Shown one piece after another: positions 63,791-64,000 of a stretch of 64,000 nt of DNA. Every line of letters begins with the position of its first letter. The stretch's first letter is position 1. This DNA comes from Flavobacterium cupreum. Its GTDB lineage: Bacteria; Bacteroidota; Bacteroidia; Flavobacteriales; Flavobacteriaceae. The notes under the pieces were generated by a model. That model was not told the DNA's origin and did not search any database. It saw nothing but the letters and a program-made list of their open reading frames with translations. The translations under genes and the position numbers were made by a program. Location: contig NZ_QWDM01000001.1 of assembly GCF_003996965.1 (NCBI RefSeq), forward strand, positions 310,001 to 374,000. Reading direction: 5' to 3'.

Positions 63791-64000
63791 AATGATCTAA
63801 AATAAGGTCTGTTAGCAAGAGGAGAAAAAGGCCACGGAATGGCGATGAAAATAATGATTAAGGCAATAGAAAACCAGATCAGCATTGTTTTGAATTTATC
63901 GGAATCAGCTGTTTTACGCTTGGCTGCTGCCGAACCAATCGTGATGACTACAATCGCCAGCAACATTAAAACAAGATGGATTAAACCGAAGAAAAGGGTA
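63787..64000 (-). CDS. Membrane protein, C-terminal part (cut by window edge)
   Basis: The visible 70 codons encode two helices, LFFGLIHLVLMLLAIVVITI and MLIWFSIALIIIFIAI, followed by PWPFSPLANRPYF. The TGA stop (63787-63789) overlaps the DUF3817 start. This type of small membrane protein often precedes DUF3817 in Flavobacteria. The N-terminus lies outside the window. Confidence 0.8.
   Translation of the reverse strand, partial: TLFFGLIHLVLMLLAIVVITIGSAAAKRKTADSDKFKTMLIWFSIALIIIFIAIPWPFSPLANRPYFRSL

Overview
The window looks like chromosome of a Flavobacterium-type member of the Bacteroidota. The evidence is: TAnnTTTG -7 promoter boxes with an upstream TTTG; many type IX secretion (T9SS) C-terminal sorting domains ending in KRFIKK or a close variant; a SusC/SusD pair; a hybrid two-component system; and AT-rich intergenic DNA full of short palindromic repeats. 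No rRNA or tRNA gene was seen.

Layout. 1-4281: RND efflux operon (permease cut by the left edge, plus adaptor), divergent from a LytS/LytTR two-component pair. 4282-8134: intergenic repeat arrays around a secreted, multidomain glucose/sorbosone-dehydrogenase-like T9SS protein. 8213-17593: a TonB-dependent receptor on the minus strand, divergent from a plus-strand set made of a small His-rich protein, an ABC ATPase, a second TonB receptor and two ABC-2 permeases with the look of the DUF3526 group, probably a metal or metallophore uptake system. 17649-34653: a minus-strand block of five large T9SS enzymes (metzincin protease, GH16, GH18 chitinase, GH64 beta-1,3-glucanase, GH16 laminarinase) led by a one-component Y_Y_Y/LuxR sensor. 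The substrates together (beta-1,3-glucan, chitin, protein) match a fungal-type cell wall. 35275-36481: HAD phosphatase and Nudix hydrolase.

36684-59164: a uronic-acid polysaccharide utilisation locus. It holds a DUF4861-like gene with an in-frame stop, a LacI-type regulator, a YhcH-family gene, KDPG aldolase, an SDR oxidoreductase, mannonate dehydratase, a beta-helix protein, a hybrid two-component regulator, SusC, SusD, GH88 and two GH2 enzymes. The implied route is outer-membrane import of oligosaccharides, removal of unsaturated and saturated uronates in the periplasm, then fructuronate to mannonate to KDG to KDPG to pyruvate. Uronate isomerase and KDG kinase are not in the window. 59231-64000: DUF2911, serine hydrolase, YegP-like, an XRE regulator and small membrane proteins.

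The most unusual signals are a cluster of abnormal translation signals around 36.7-39.6 kb (TTG start plus nonsense codon, a LacI regulator with no usable ATG/GTG start, and an intact YhcH frame starting at ACG), a 41-bp tandem palindrome array at 7.9 kb, a word-repeat inverted array at 4.3-4.6 kb, nested intergenic palindromes, and three tandem copies of an unassigned module of about 165 residues in the 1322-residue laminarinase.
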